Assembly: GCA_016458225.1 (NCBI GenBank)
Contig: JAEMGR010000026.1
Span: forward strand, 1-64,000
From: Myxococcaceae bacterium JPH2
Lineage (GTDB): Bacteria > Myxococcota > Myxococcia > Myxococcales > Myxococcaceae
DNA: 64,000 nucleotides
Direction of reading: 5' to 3'
Positions 7,874 through 15,231 of the stretch are shown here, in pieces. Within the stretch, counting starts at the first letter, position 1; each line of letters begins with the position of its first letter. The notes beneath the pieces were generated by a model, which was not told where the DNA came from, made no database searches, and worked only from the letters and a program-made list of their open reading frames with translations. Both the position numbers and the translations under genes were made by a program.

Positions 7874-8506
7874 CTACTCCGAACCGAAGACCTGCGCGAG
7901 ATAGTGCTTCGAGAACGCCGTCCAGTCAGGCCTGTCGAAGAATGCTGCCTCGACCCAGTGGTGTATGAAACGCATGGCAAAGCCGCGCTGCAAATAGTCC
8001 TCGACGCCCACGGGCAGCGGCCGGATCTCTCCGACTCCGTCGAGTGGCACGAAATGCAGCCGGTCGAGGACCCGGCCCGATTCCATTTCGAGGCAGACCG
8101 CGAACTCGCCCTCGCAGTAATCGAAGGGCGCGAGGCGGTCGAGCAACTCACGCGCCTCCGGAAAGGCTACGTACGGGTCGAGTAGTTCCGCTCCACGTCG
8201 GCCGTCGATGCCGTCGACGCATGTGGAAACAGGGAGGACGTTTGCCTCTCCCCCAACGATGTCGATCTCGCGGTCGAGGTACTCGATTGCGGCGCCTTGT
8301 TGCAAGCGCCATCGGATCTGCATGGAATCAGCCTGCTCGTAGAAGCGCTCGAGTGCCGCGGGCAGTGTCAGAGTCTGTCGTACGCGGGCGAGATCGGCGC
8401 CATTGTGGCCATACGACAGCACGCACCGACCAGCTTTCGCCACCGAGGAAGCCGCGAGGGGCGCGATGCAAGCCTGGTATCGGTCCGAGACCGGATTATC
8501 GCTCAT
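7874..8506 (-). CDS. SUKH (SMI1/KNR4)-like protein
   Basis: 210-aa soluble acidic protein. Residues ~45-75 read LPAALERFYEQADSMQIRW, the classic SMI1/KNR4 signature in which a proline-led helix packs against an aromatic strand. The C-terminal half (FDYCEGEFAVCLEME, then RLHFVPLDG) continues the beta-sheet. SUKH proteins commonly neutralise toxins; here that is inference. It is flanked on both sides by IS elements, and no cognate toxin is adjacent. Start at ATG 8506 is the first good Met in the homologous part; there is no strong ribosome site. Confidence 0.6.
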   Translation of the reverse strand: MSDNPVSDRYQACIAPLAASSVAKAGRCVLSYGHNGADLARVRQTLTLPAALERFYEQADSMQIRWRLQQGAAIEYLDREIDIVGGEANVLPVSTCVDGIDGRRGAELLDPYVAFPEARELLDRLAPFDYCEGEFAVCLEMESGRVLDRLHFVPLDGVGEIRPLPVGVEDYLQRGFAMRFIHHWVEAAFFDRPDWTAFSKHYLAQVFGSE

Positions 8507-8657
8507 CGATGGATGATACGCGAGGAGACTCGTTTGTCGAACTGCGCCACCCAACGGCGCCATTCCGTTCACCGCGACGAGCCTGTGACATGCCTTGGGC
8601 GTTTCGGACCACCTGATGCTTGAGAGGATGCCGCTCCGGGTACGACGGAGGCAGGCG

Positions 8658-8918
8658 GTGAAGAAGAGTCGGTTCAGCGAGGAGCAGATGGTCGCGATTC
8701 TGCGCGAGGCGGAGCGGACCTCGGTACCGGAGACCGCGAAGAAGCACGGGGTGAGTGAGCCGACGGAGTACGCGTGGCGCAAGCGCTTCGGGGGGGCATG
8801 GACGCCAACGACACGAAGCGGCTGAAGCAACTGGAAGCGGAGAATGCCCGGTTGAAGACGCTGCTGGCTGAGCGGGACTTGGACATCGAGGTGCTGAAGG
8901 AAATCCAATCAAAAAATG
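8658..8918 (+). pseudogene. IS3 OrfA, frame broken at two homopolymers
   Basis: The first part reads KKSRFSEEQMVAILREAE, HGVSEPTEYAWRKRFGG (HTH); the second, in another frame, reads [31 protein letters not shown] (coiled coil). The frames change at a run of seven G (8790-8796), where five would keep the frame. At the end (near 8911) a run of six A replaces the seven that would give the usual terminal KKW-stop. Either the gene has decayed or these are sequencing errors. Confidence 0.7.
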
Positions 8919-9776
8919 GTGAGCGCCCCTGCGCGAAGGCAGCAGGTGGAGTATGCCCGCGCCATGGGTCTGTCCACCCGGCGAGCATGCAGGCTGCTGC
9001 GGGTGGCGCGCTCGGCACTGGGGCACGAGTCCCAGAAGGCACAGCGGGAGAAGCCCGTGGTGAAGCGGATGTGTGAGCTTGCCCTGCCGTACCCGAGGTC
9101 CGGCTACCGTCGCATCCGCATCTTCCTGGGGCGCGACGGGCACTCCATGTGTCCAGACAGGGCTTACCGACTCTGGAAGCAGGAGGGGCTGCAGGTGCCG
9201 CGCAAGAGGCCCAGGCGGCGCGTGGCGAGCGGCCGCCCCCGTCCGTTGCCGGCAACTGGGCCCAACCAGGTGTGTTCCTATGACGTCGTCTTCGACGGCT
9301 GCGCCAACGGGCAACAGCTCAAGTGCCTCACCGTGGTGGACGCGTGGACGAGAGAGTGCCTCGCCATCGATGTCGCGGGAGCCATCCGCTCCGGACGGGT
9401 GGTGGAGATGCTGTCGAGGATTGTCAGCGAGCGAGGGGCCCCGCGGCCCATGCGCAGTGACAACGGACCGGAGTTCGTGGCCTCAGCCATCCTGCGGTGG
9501 GCCGCGGAAGCTCGCATCGAGCTGGCGCACATCGCACCCGGCAAGCCCTGGCAGAACGGCACCGACGAAAGCTTCAACGGACGCCTTCGTGACGAGTGCC
9601 TTAGCATGGAATGGTTTCGCTCCAGGGCGGAGGCGCGGGCCGTCATCGAGGAGTGGCGCCTGCATTACAATCAGGTCCGTCCTCACTCGAGCCTTGGCTA
9701 CCTCACGCCTCTGGAATTTCGACGGAAGTGCGAAGCAGTGGTGCCCAGCCCATCCCGGACGGAACCTCTCTCGTAA
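8916..9776 (+). CDS. IS3-family transposase OrfB (DDE integrase core)
   Basis: 286 aa, full family length. N-terminal HTH_21-like region ([14 protein letters not shown]), then [12 protein letters not shown], then the rve core with catalytic Asp in CSYDVVFDG, second Asp in MRSDNGPEF and Glu in [14 protein letters not shown]; the IS3 C-terminus [14 protein letters not shown] is present. It starts at ATGGTGAGC, overlapping the end of orfA. OrfB alone is normally inactive; it needs the OrfAB fusion made by -1 frameshifting, which the damaged A-run would prevent in the usual way. Confidence 0.9.
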   Translation: MVSAPARRQQVEYARAMGLSTRRACRLLRVARSALGHESQKAQREKPVVKRMCELALPYPRSGYRRIRIFLGRDGHSMCPDRAYRLWKQEGLQVPRKRPRRRVASGRPRPLPATGPNQVCSYDVVFDGCANGQQLKCLTVVDAWTRECLAIDVAGAIRSGRVVEMLSRIVSERGAPRPMRSDNGPEFVASAILRWAAEARIELAHIAPGKPWQNGTDESFNGRLRDECLSMEWFRSRAEARAVIEEWRLHYNQVRPHSSLGYLTPLEFRRKCEAVVPSPSRTEPLS

Positions 9777-9887
9777 TCAGTGGTCCGAAGAATCCAGGCA
9801 GGTCATGAGGGCGTCGTCTCTCGCGCGGCGCGCAGTGCCTGGGCGTGCCGGGCCTGGAGGCCTTCCAACGAGAAGGTGGCGTGCAAC

Positions 9888-9918
9888 TGGAGACGACCTT
9901 CAAGAAGCGCGGGTCTTC
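9888..9918 (+). repeat. Dispersed imperfect repeat, partial copy C
   Basis: GAGACGACCTT-AAGAAGCGCGGGTCTTCG resembles the minus strand of 4168-4200 with about four mismatches. It sits at the boundary between the IS flank and the ABC transporter fragment. Confidence 0.35.
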
Positions 9919-9921
9919 GAC

Positions 9922-10173
9922 GAGCGGGTCCGCCACAAGACGGTGGTCGTCATCGCCCACCGCCTGAGGACTGTGCGCCGCGCCCACCCGATTGTCGTGT
10001 TGGACCAGGGGCGTCTGGCCGAGCGCGGCACACACGATGAGTTGCTGCAGCGTGACGGCCTGTACGCCTCGCTCTGGCGGGAGCAGGAGCGCGCCAAGGG
10101 CTGGTACCTGGGCACCCGCGAGCGGGGTGTCCGGCCTGTTTCCTCGAAAGAAAACAGGGGTCTCGATTTATAA
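9922..10173 (+). pseudogene. 3' fragment of an ABC exporter (ATP-binding end)
   Basis: The frame encodes the last ~80 residues of an MsbA/LagD-type exporter: [15 protein letters not shown] (switch His), [19 protein letters not shown] and [13 protein letters not shown], then stop at 10173. Walker A, the signature motif and all membrane segments are missing; the upstream DNA is IS3 flank. Insertion or deletion at the IS probably removed the 5' part. Confidence 0.8.
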
Positions 10174-10245
10174 GAAACAACTCGGACCCCTGGGGCGATA
10201 ACTCCAACATCAGCAGTTGCCGCCCAACCTGGAGAGGTTCACCCC

Positions 10246-11256
10246 ATGGGTCTCGGAATCCCCAGCTTCAGCGATGTGAAGCGGAAGGTGACGTCCACTG
10301 TCAACGGCGTGAAGGACACCGTCGTCGACAAGGCGAAGGACGTGAAGAAGGCTGTCGTGGACACCTCGAGGGACGTCTTCGAGGACGTGAAGCACAACCC
10401 CGTCACGGACACGCTCAAGAAGGCCGTGACGGACCCCAAGGACCTGGCCCGCGACGCCCTCCAGGGCGGCCTGCGCGCGGCCTACCTCGGCGCCACCTCG
10501 CTGCTGCCCGACGGCGCGACGGACAAGCTGTTGAAGGCGGGCGAGTTCGGCGTGGACGCGCTGGCCAAGACGTCCGAGGTGATTGCCGGCAAGGACTCCT
10601 CCATCACGCAGAGCCTGAAGACGCTGGGCCGCGTGGACCTGGAGGGCATCAACCGCACCACGGACCCGGCGACCGGGCAGAAGCTCAAGGGCGACTGGCC
10701 GAAGCTGTGGGGCACGTGGCTGCTGGAGGAGAAGCCCAAGGACCTGGGCACGTGGGACAAGACGGCCGACGGCACCGACCGCGTCAACGTCAGCAACAAC
10801 GCGTACACCGATGACCTGGCGGGCCGTCCCCACCAGCAGAAGGTGACCGAAGAGTTCTTCAAGATGTACCCGAACCCGAAGCCGGGTGACACCTTCCCCC
10901 CCGAGGGCGCCAGCAAGGACGTGACGGACAAGGCGCTCTATGTCTTCACCGGTGAGGGCACGGCGGAGAACAGCAAGAACAAGTACACCTCGCTGGAGTG
11001 GTTCATCGGCTCGTACCGCACCCAGGTGACGTGCACCGGCATCGACGAGAAGACGGGCAAGCCCAACCTCAGCTACGAGGTGGTCAACAACTCGCACTTC
11101 GAGTCGGGCACGCGTGTCCCCGCCAGCTTCCAGGAGAAGGGCCTGCCCAAGTCGCTCGTGGATGACCGCAAGCGTGAGCAGGGCGTGGGCATCGGCGGTG
11201 ACTGGATTCAGCGCTACACCTGGACGAACAACGGCGTGGACAACCCGAACAAGTAG
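10246..11256 (+). CDS. Hypothetical protein with amphipathic N-terminal helix (possible effector)
   Basis: 336-aa protein; no signal peptide and no membrane span. Residues ~8-70 form a long Lys/Val/Asp helix with an 11-residue feel (VKDTVVDKAKDVKKAVVDTS), as in lipid-binding or secreted-substrate leader helices. The C-terminal ~190 residues are unrecognised, with many aromatic strands (GDWPKLWGTWLLEEKP; LEWFIGSYRTQV). ATG 10246 follows GGAGAGG at good spacing. The next gene on the same strand (11432) also starts with a Lys/Ala/Val helix, so the two may use one export route or act together. A terminator-like hairpin follows. Function unknown. Confidence 0.75.
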   Translation: MGLGIPSFSDVKRKVTSTVNGVKDTVVDKAKDVKKAVVDTSRDVFEDVKHNPVTDTLKKAVTDPKDLARDALQGGLRAAYLGATSLLPDGATDKLLKAGEFGVDALAKTSEVIAGKDSSITQSLKTLGRVDLEGINRTTDPATGQKLKGDWPKLWGTWLLEEKPKDLGTWDKTADGTDRVNVSNNAYTDDLAGRPHQQKVTEEFFKMYPNPKPGDTFPPEGASKDVTDKALYVFTGEGTAENSKNKYTSLEWFIGSYRTQVTCTGIDEKTGKPNLSYEVVNNSHFESGTRVPASFQEKGLPKSLVDDRKREQGVGIGGDWIQRYTWTNNGVDNPNK

Positions 11257-11279
11257 TCTCCATTCATGGCGTTGACCCG

Positions 11280-11313
11280 AGGCCCGGTGGTCGCCCTGTG
11301 CGACCCCGGGCCT
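11280..11313 (+). terminator. Hairpin terminator after 10246-11256
   Basis: GGCCCGG-GGTCGC pairs with GCGACCCCGGGCC around a 5-base loop (one bulged T), followed by TTTGTGTTT. It lies 24 bp after the stop codon. Confidence 0.55.
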
Positions 11314-11342
11314 TTGTGTTTCACGGGGTCCTCGGTGGTTGT

Positions 11343-11370
11343 GATGTCTTGTTGCTGTTTCCCAGACATC
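11343..11370. promoter_or_regulatory. Inverted repeat upstream of the hydrolase gene
   Basis: Perfect 7-bp arms GATGTCT and AGACATC separated by 14 bases, about 60 bp before the ATG at 11432. It may be an operator; no known regulator consensus is matched. Confidence 0.25.
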
Positions 11371-11431
11371 AGGAAACTAATTCTCACCACCGCCGATGAT
11401 TCCGCATCCCCCTACCTCATGAGGCGATGTC

Positions 11432-12832
11432 ATGGCCGGAATCGCATCCATCCAGCGCAACGCAGCCGAAGCCGCCCGTCGACGCATCGAAGCCGCTCGA
11501 GCTGTCACGGAGAAGGCCGTCGACAAGGTGAAGGGCGCGGCGGAGAAGCCGCTCCAGGCGCTGTCGGCCTTCGACGGGCCGAAGAAGGCGGGCGCGGAGA
11601 AGCTCACGGGGGGGAAGACCCAGGCGGTCGCCGGCGCGTTGGACGGAGCCCCGGCGGACCCGAAGGCGCGCGCGGGCTGGTGGAAGGGGCTGTCTCCCAC
11701 GGAGCAGATGCAGGCCATCAGCGCTGACCCGAAGAAGGTCGGCTCCATGGATGGGTTGCCGGCCTCCGTGCGCGACGGCGCGAACCGCGTGCAGTTGAAG
11801 AATGAAATCACCCAGCTCAACGCCGAGGCGAAGAAGGCCAAGGCGGACTCTCTGGACAACATGTCCCTGGGCGACAAGCTCCGGGACGCGCTGCGCCCGG
11901 GCAGCGCCAAGAGCGACCCGCCCGAGAAGTTCCTCTCCAAGGAGAAGCAGCACCAGTTGGAGAACGCGAACGCGGTCCAGAAGCAGTTGGAGCGCACGGC
12001 GAAGGAGGCGGGCTCCGCGCAGTTGCTCGTCTATGACTCCTCCTTCGTCAAGGGCGAGGGGCGCGCCGCCATCGTCGCGGGCAACCTGGATACGGCGAAG
12101 CACGTGTCCGTCAGCGTGCCGGGGTTGAGCTCGGACGTCCGGGGCTACATGGACAACATCACCAGCGACGCGCTGCGGCTCCACCAGGCCGCGGGCACGC
12201 AGCGCGGTGAGGTCGCCACCGTCGCTTGGATGGGCTACGACGCGCCGGGCTTCCAGAACGTGGCCTCCGACAACGCGGCGGAGAACGGGGCGAAGCTGCT
12301 GGCCTCGGACGTGGCGGGCATCCGCGCCAGCCGCGAGGGCAACCAGCCCCACTTGACGATCATTGGCCACAGCTACGGCAGCACCACCGCCTCCATCGCG
12401 GCGGACAAGAACAACCTCCTGGCGGATGACCTGGTCCTCATCGGCAGCCCGGGCGCGGGCAGCGCGAAGTCCGTGAAGGACTACGAGCCCCAGCTCGCCA
12501 ACGGGCATGTCTGGTCGGGCTCGGCCAGCCGGGATGTCGTCTCGTGGTTGAACGGCAGCAACTTCCCGGGAGACCCGCTGGGCCAGGACCCGTCCGAGAA
12601 CAAGTTCGGCGCGAAGCGTTTCACGGCGGAGGCCGCGGACCGGGGCGACAAGAGCAACATGGGGGACCACTCGAAGTATTACAACGAGGGCTCCGAGTCC
12701 CTGGAGAACCTGGCGGACATCGTCACCGGCAACTACGGCGGCGTGGACAGCGCAAAGCACCGGTACGGGAAGCACGATTGGTTCAAGGGCAACCGGGTCA
12801 TCGACCCCGAGGGCGACCGCGCCGTCTCGTGA
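11432..12832 (+). CDS. Alpha/beta hydrolase (DUF1023-like esterase), effector-like
   Basis: 466 aa. Residues 1-60 are a charged helix (ARRRIEAARAVTEKAVDKVK). Residues ~190-420 form an alpha/beta-hydrolase core of the DUF1023 type: ATVAWMGYDAPG strand-loop, the nucleophile elbow IIGHSYGS with Ser314, and a following LVLIGSPGAG strand. His in KYYNEGSESL-adjacent HSKYYN or in the C-terminal KHDWF is a candidate third triad residue. DUF1023 enzymes accompany WXG100/type VII proteins in actinobacteria; here a lipid- or cell-wall-targeting effector role is inference. No signal peptide. ATG preceded by GAGG. The 3' end overlaps the convergent broken LytTR gene. Confidence 0.75.
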   Translation: MAGIASIQRNAAEAARRRIEAARAVTEKAVDKVKGAAEKPLQALSAFDGPKKAGAEKLTGGKTQAVAGALDGAPADPKARAGWWKGLSPTEQMQAISADPKKVGSMDGLPASVRDGANRVQLKNEITQLNAEAKKAKADSLDNMSLGDKLRDALRPGSAKSDPPEKFLSKEKQHQLENANAVQKQLERTAKEAGSAQLLVYDSSFVKGEGRAAIVAGNLDTAKHVSVSVPGLSSDVRGYMDNITSDALRLHQAAGTQRGEVATVAWMGYDAPGFQNVASDNAAENGAKLLASDVAGIRASREGNQPHLTIIGHSYGSTTASIAADKNNLLADDLVLIGSPGAGSAKSVKDYEPQLANGHVWSGSASRDVVSWLNGSNFPGDPLGQDPSENKFGAKRFTAEAADRGDKSNMGDHSKYYNEGSESLENLADIVTGNYGGVDSAKHRYGKHDWFKGNRVIDPEGDRAVS

Positions 12833-13478
12833 GCGAGCCGAACCGCTCGCGCAGCGCAGCGTGGTGGCGTGGCTGCGGCTGCGCGGTAGGGGCTCCGCGA
12901 GGCCCCGAACGAAGACCTCTCCGCTCAAGCTCCGGTCCACGCGTTCGACGAAGGACAGGTTGACCTGCGCGGAGCGGTGCAGGCGCGCGAAGGTGCGCTC
13001 CGGGAGCCGCTGCTCCCAGTCCTTCAAGGGGCGCGGTGACAGGCTGTGCCTGCCGTCCGCGGTGCCCCGCTCCACGGAGGCGCCCGCGCCTCGCAGGCAG
13101 ACGATGGGGTCCACCCGCACGAAGCGGGACTTCGCGCCGTCCTCGAGGAAGAGCAGGTCGCTCTCCGCCAGCTTGTGGCGGCTCGCGCCCTGCGCGGGAG
13201 GGGACTTGTTCGTCTCCTTCTTCGCTGGCCGGGCCCGCGTGCGCGCGAGCCGGTCGGGGTGCACGGGCTTGAGCAGGGAGTCCAGGGTGTTGACCTCGAA
13301 CGCCCGCAGCGCGTGGGCGTCGTAGGCCGTCACGAAAATCACCTCGAACGGGTGCTCGGGGAACCGGGCGAGCAGGTCGAAGCCACCTTCCCCTGGCATC
13401 TGCACGTCGAGGAAGAGCAGCTCGGGCTTCAGCTCCTCGATGCGGGCGAGCGCGGAGGCCACGCTATCCTCGGGCGTA
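12798..13478 (-). pseudogene. LytTR-type response regulator, 5' truncated and frameshifted
   Basis: The frame preserves most of a LytR/AlgR regulator: receiver part ARIEELKPELLFLDVQMPG (phospho-Asp), VIFVTAYDAHALRAFEV, LLKPVHPDRLAR, then the LytTR domain (FLEDGAKSRFVRVDPI; FARLHRSAQVNLSFVERVD). The first ~45 receiver residues are replaced by an IS5-type fragment at 13478-13486. Near the end a 5-bp tandem duplication (CTGCGCTGCG) shifts the frame; removing it gives LRERFGSL and a stop at 12798, the normal family end. No partner histidine kinase is adjacent. Confidence 0.8.
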
Positions 13479-13485
13479 GCTGCTC

Positions 13486-13593
13486 CTTGGGGCCTCCTCC
13501 CACCGCCCTGACGAAGGGCTCGATGAGAGCCCACTGCTCGTCTGTCGGGATGCTCGGATACTGCGTGCGCGCAGGCATGGCGAGGTCGGGCAT
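13486..13593 (-). pseudogene. IS5-type transposase N-terminal fragment
   Basis: From ATG 13593 the frame reads MPDLAMPARTQYPSIPTDEQ then WALIEPFVRAVGGGPKE, the first ~36 residues of an IS5/IS427-type transposase (the YPS-TDEQWALIEP signature). It is cut off and joined to the LytTR gene. A possible C-terminal piece of a similar element lies at 6476. Confidence 0.75.
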
Positions 13594-13687
13594 CTTGTTC
13601 CGTCAACGCCACGGCCCCCTCTCTCCATTCAACACGCTCTCAGGTCCGGCGGACTTCAGTCGGGCCGAGGACTGGTTTCTGCCCCTG

Positions 13688-13772
13688 CGAGCGCCGCTGC
13701 GCTGCCCTCCCATCTCTCGCTTCTCGCGCGCTCGTAAGGGGCGAAGCCCCGCGCTCCTTGCAGAGCGTCTCC
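13688..13772 (-). repeat. Dispersed imperfect repeat, copy A
   Basis: Minus strand aligns along ~85 bp with the minus strand of 4119-4204 (GGAGAC...GCGCGGGGCTTCG...AGCGGCGCTCG), with several small gaps. It lies 95 bp from an IS5-type fragment. Confidence 0.45.
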
Positions 13773-14256
13773 ACGCTTCACCTCATGGAGAAGGGGGGAC
13801 AGAAGCCGTCGAACCCGCTTCCGCCTCAAGGACTCCAGCGGTTCCCGTTCTTTCTCTTGAGGCACGTCTAGGGCCTTGAGGTGGCCGGGTGCGTTTGGGC
13901 GAGTTGGACTGAAAGGACTCCGCTGCGTGCAGCGCCATGGAAGAGCGGCAACCCTCGAAGCGGCAGAGCAGAGAGTCCCGTCCACTCAGGAAAAGATGCC
14001 CCGAAATTTAACAGAGGGTGTTAAACACCCCAGTCTCTCTCCTCCTCCAGGTCCGAGACCCAGAGCGTGAAAAGCCCCGTGCGGCAGCGACGAAGGAGGT
14101 GGCTCTCGGCCGGCCTGATGGAGCATCGAGAGCCCCCGCGTCAGTCCCTCTTGCGAAAAGCCCTTGAAGTTCAGGGGCTTAAGACGGAGTGTCCGCCGCC
14201 CCCTGCGCAACCCGCGTGTGAACCGAGAGGCCCCCTCCGTCATGGGTGGGCCGCGC

Positions 14257-14282
14257 TGGCTACAGCCACGTGGCTGTAGCCA
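14257..14282. repeat. 26-bp perfect palindrome upstream of ftsQ
   Basis: Each half is TGGCTACAGCCAC read inward, with no spacer, 48 bp before the ftsQ ATG. It has A residues on its right and no T-run on either side, so it is not a normal terminator. It could be an operator, a nuclease-resistant hairpin or a cruciform-forming relic of a mobile element. Confidence 0.6.
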
Positions 14283-14330
14283 AAAACTGGCGTGGAGATC
14301 CGACCGCGCGCAGCATGCGCACTCCCGATC

Positions 14331-15188
14331 ATGGCCTTCGGACGAACCAAAAACCGGCGTCGCCAGGACACCGCCCAGCGCACCGAGGTGGTGAAGGGCG
14401 CGGTGCGCTCGCACGGGCCCATGGTGGCCAAGGCGCTGGGGTTGGCGGTCGCGACGGCGGCGCTCATCTGGGGAAGCATCGAGCTGCGCAGCTGGGCGCT
14501 CGCCTCGCCGCGCTTCGCCCTGGAGTCGGTGACCATCACCGGCCTGGAGCGCGCGTCTCGAAGCGAGCTGCTGAAGCTGTCCGGCCTGACCGCGGGACAG
14601 AACCTCTGGACGCTGGAGCCGTCCGCCCTGGAGCGCGCCATGCTCCAGCACCCCTGGGTTCAGTCCGTGGAAGTGACGCGCCGCTTTCCGCGCGCGGTCT
14701 CCGTGACGGTCTCCGAGCATGCGCCCGCCGCGCTCGCGGTGCTGGGCGACTTGTACGTCCTGGACGAGGCCGGAGACCCCTTCAAGCGCGTGACGCCCGG
14801 GGACGGACTGGACCTGCCGCTCGTCACCGGCGTGGTGCGCGAGGACTACGTGGCGGACGCCGACAAGGTCCGCCTGCGCCTGCGCGAGGCCCTGGATGTG
14901 GCGCGCGCATACACGCGGCTGCTGCCCGGTCGCACCGAGCGGCTGTCCGAGGTGCGTTTGAGTGACGCAGGGCTTGCGTTGGTGACCGCGACGGGGCAGG
15001 AGGTGCGCCTCGGCGCGGGCGACACGGAAGTCAAGCTCGAGCGGCTCGCTCGTGTTCGGCGCGAACTGAGCGCGAGAGGGCTTGCGGCCGAGATCATTCA
15101 TTTGGATAACCGTGCCCGACCCGGTTGGGTGGCGGTGAAGCTTTCGAGCGGGTCCGTTTCCGAGAGGAGCGGGGGCTCGACGCGGTAA
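14331..15188 (+). CDS. ftsQ: Cell division protein FtsQ
   Basis: 285 aa. Basic cytoplasmic tail (residues 1-30), one transmembrane helix (~32-50), then the POTRA domain (FALESVTITGLERASRSELL), followed by LWTLEPSALERAMLQHPWVQ and VTRRFPRAVSVTVSEHAPAA, the classical FtsQ pattern. It anchors the FtsQBL complex in the divisome at the inner membrane. ATG 14331 gives the normal short tail. It lies 43 bp upstream of ftsA on the same strand and is probably co-transcribed. The region upstream is mobile debris, so its promoter is likely local. Confidence 0.93.
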   Translation: MAFGRTKNRRRQDTAQRTEVVKGAVRSHGPMVAKALGLAVATAALIWGSIELRSWALASPRFALESVTITGLERASRSELLKLSGLTAGQNLWTLEPSALERAMLQHPWVQSVEVTRRFPRAVSVTVSEHAPAALAVLGDLYVLDEAGDPFKRVTPGDGLDLPLVTGVVREDYVADADKVRLRLREALDVARAYTRLLPGRTERLSEVRLSDAGLALVTATGQEVRLGAGDTEVKLERLARVRRELSARGLAAEIIHLDNRARPGWVAVKLSSGSVSERSGGSTR

Positions 15189-15231
15189 GAGGACGCCCCC
15201 TCACGAGAGTGGGGGGCCTGGGAGGGTAGTC

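Larger units (their letters stand above)
8586..9805 (+). mobile_element. IS3-family insertion sequence (1220 bp)
   Basis: Terminal inverted repeats: left TGACATGCC...TTCGGACCAC, right the inverse of TGACCTGCC...TTCGGACCAC. Two overlapping transposase genes lie inside, with a conserved DDE orfB. Length fits the IS407/IS3 type. Flanking 4-mers (CCTG left, TGAG right) do not match, so one side was probably rearranged after insertion. A relic of the same left end lies at 2486. Confidence 0.8.
13594..14330. other. Non-coding debris between IS fragment and ftsQ
   Basis: No gene is supported. It contains the dispersed repeat copy A (13688-13772), a small perfect inverted repeat GGGTGTTAAACACCC (14016-14030) and a 26-bp palindrome at 14257-14282. 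In many myxobacteria and other proteobacteria murB/ddl precede ftsQ; here they are absent. Confidence 0.5.

Noticed and set aside
11417-12797. Continuation of the LytTR minus frame through the hydrolase gene
   Set aside because: Beyond 12797 it has no domain and is low-complexity Arg/Val-rich; the real end of the regulator is restored by the 5-bp correction. The plus-strand hydrolase is the true gene.
14016-14030. GGGTGTTAAACACCC as an operator
   Set aside because: A 15-bp near-palindrome in decayed DNA, not linked to a gene start; insufficient support.
14158-14180. Rho-independent terminator (AAGCCCTTGAA / TTCAGGGGCTT)
   Set aside because: A hairpin is possible but it has one mismatch, a very short loop and no T-run on either strand.
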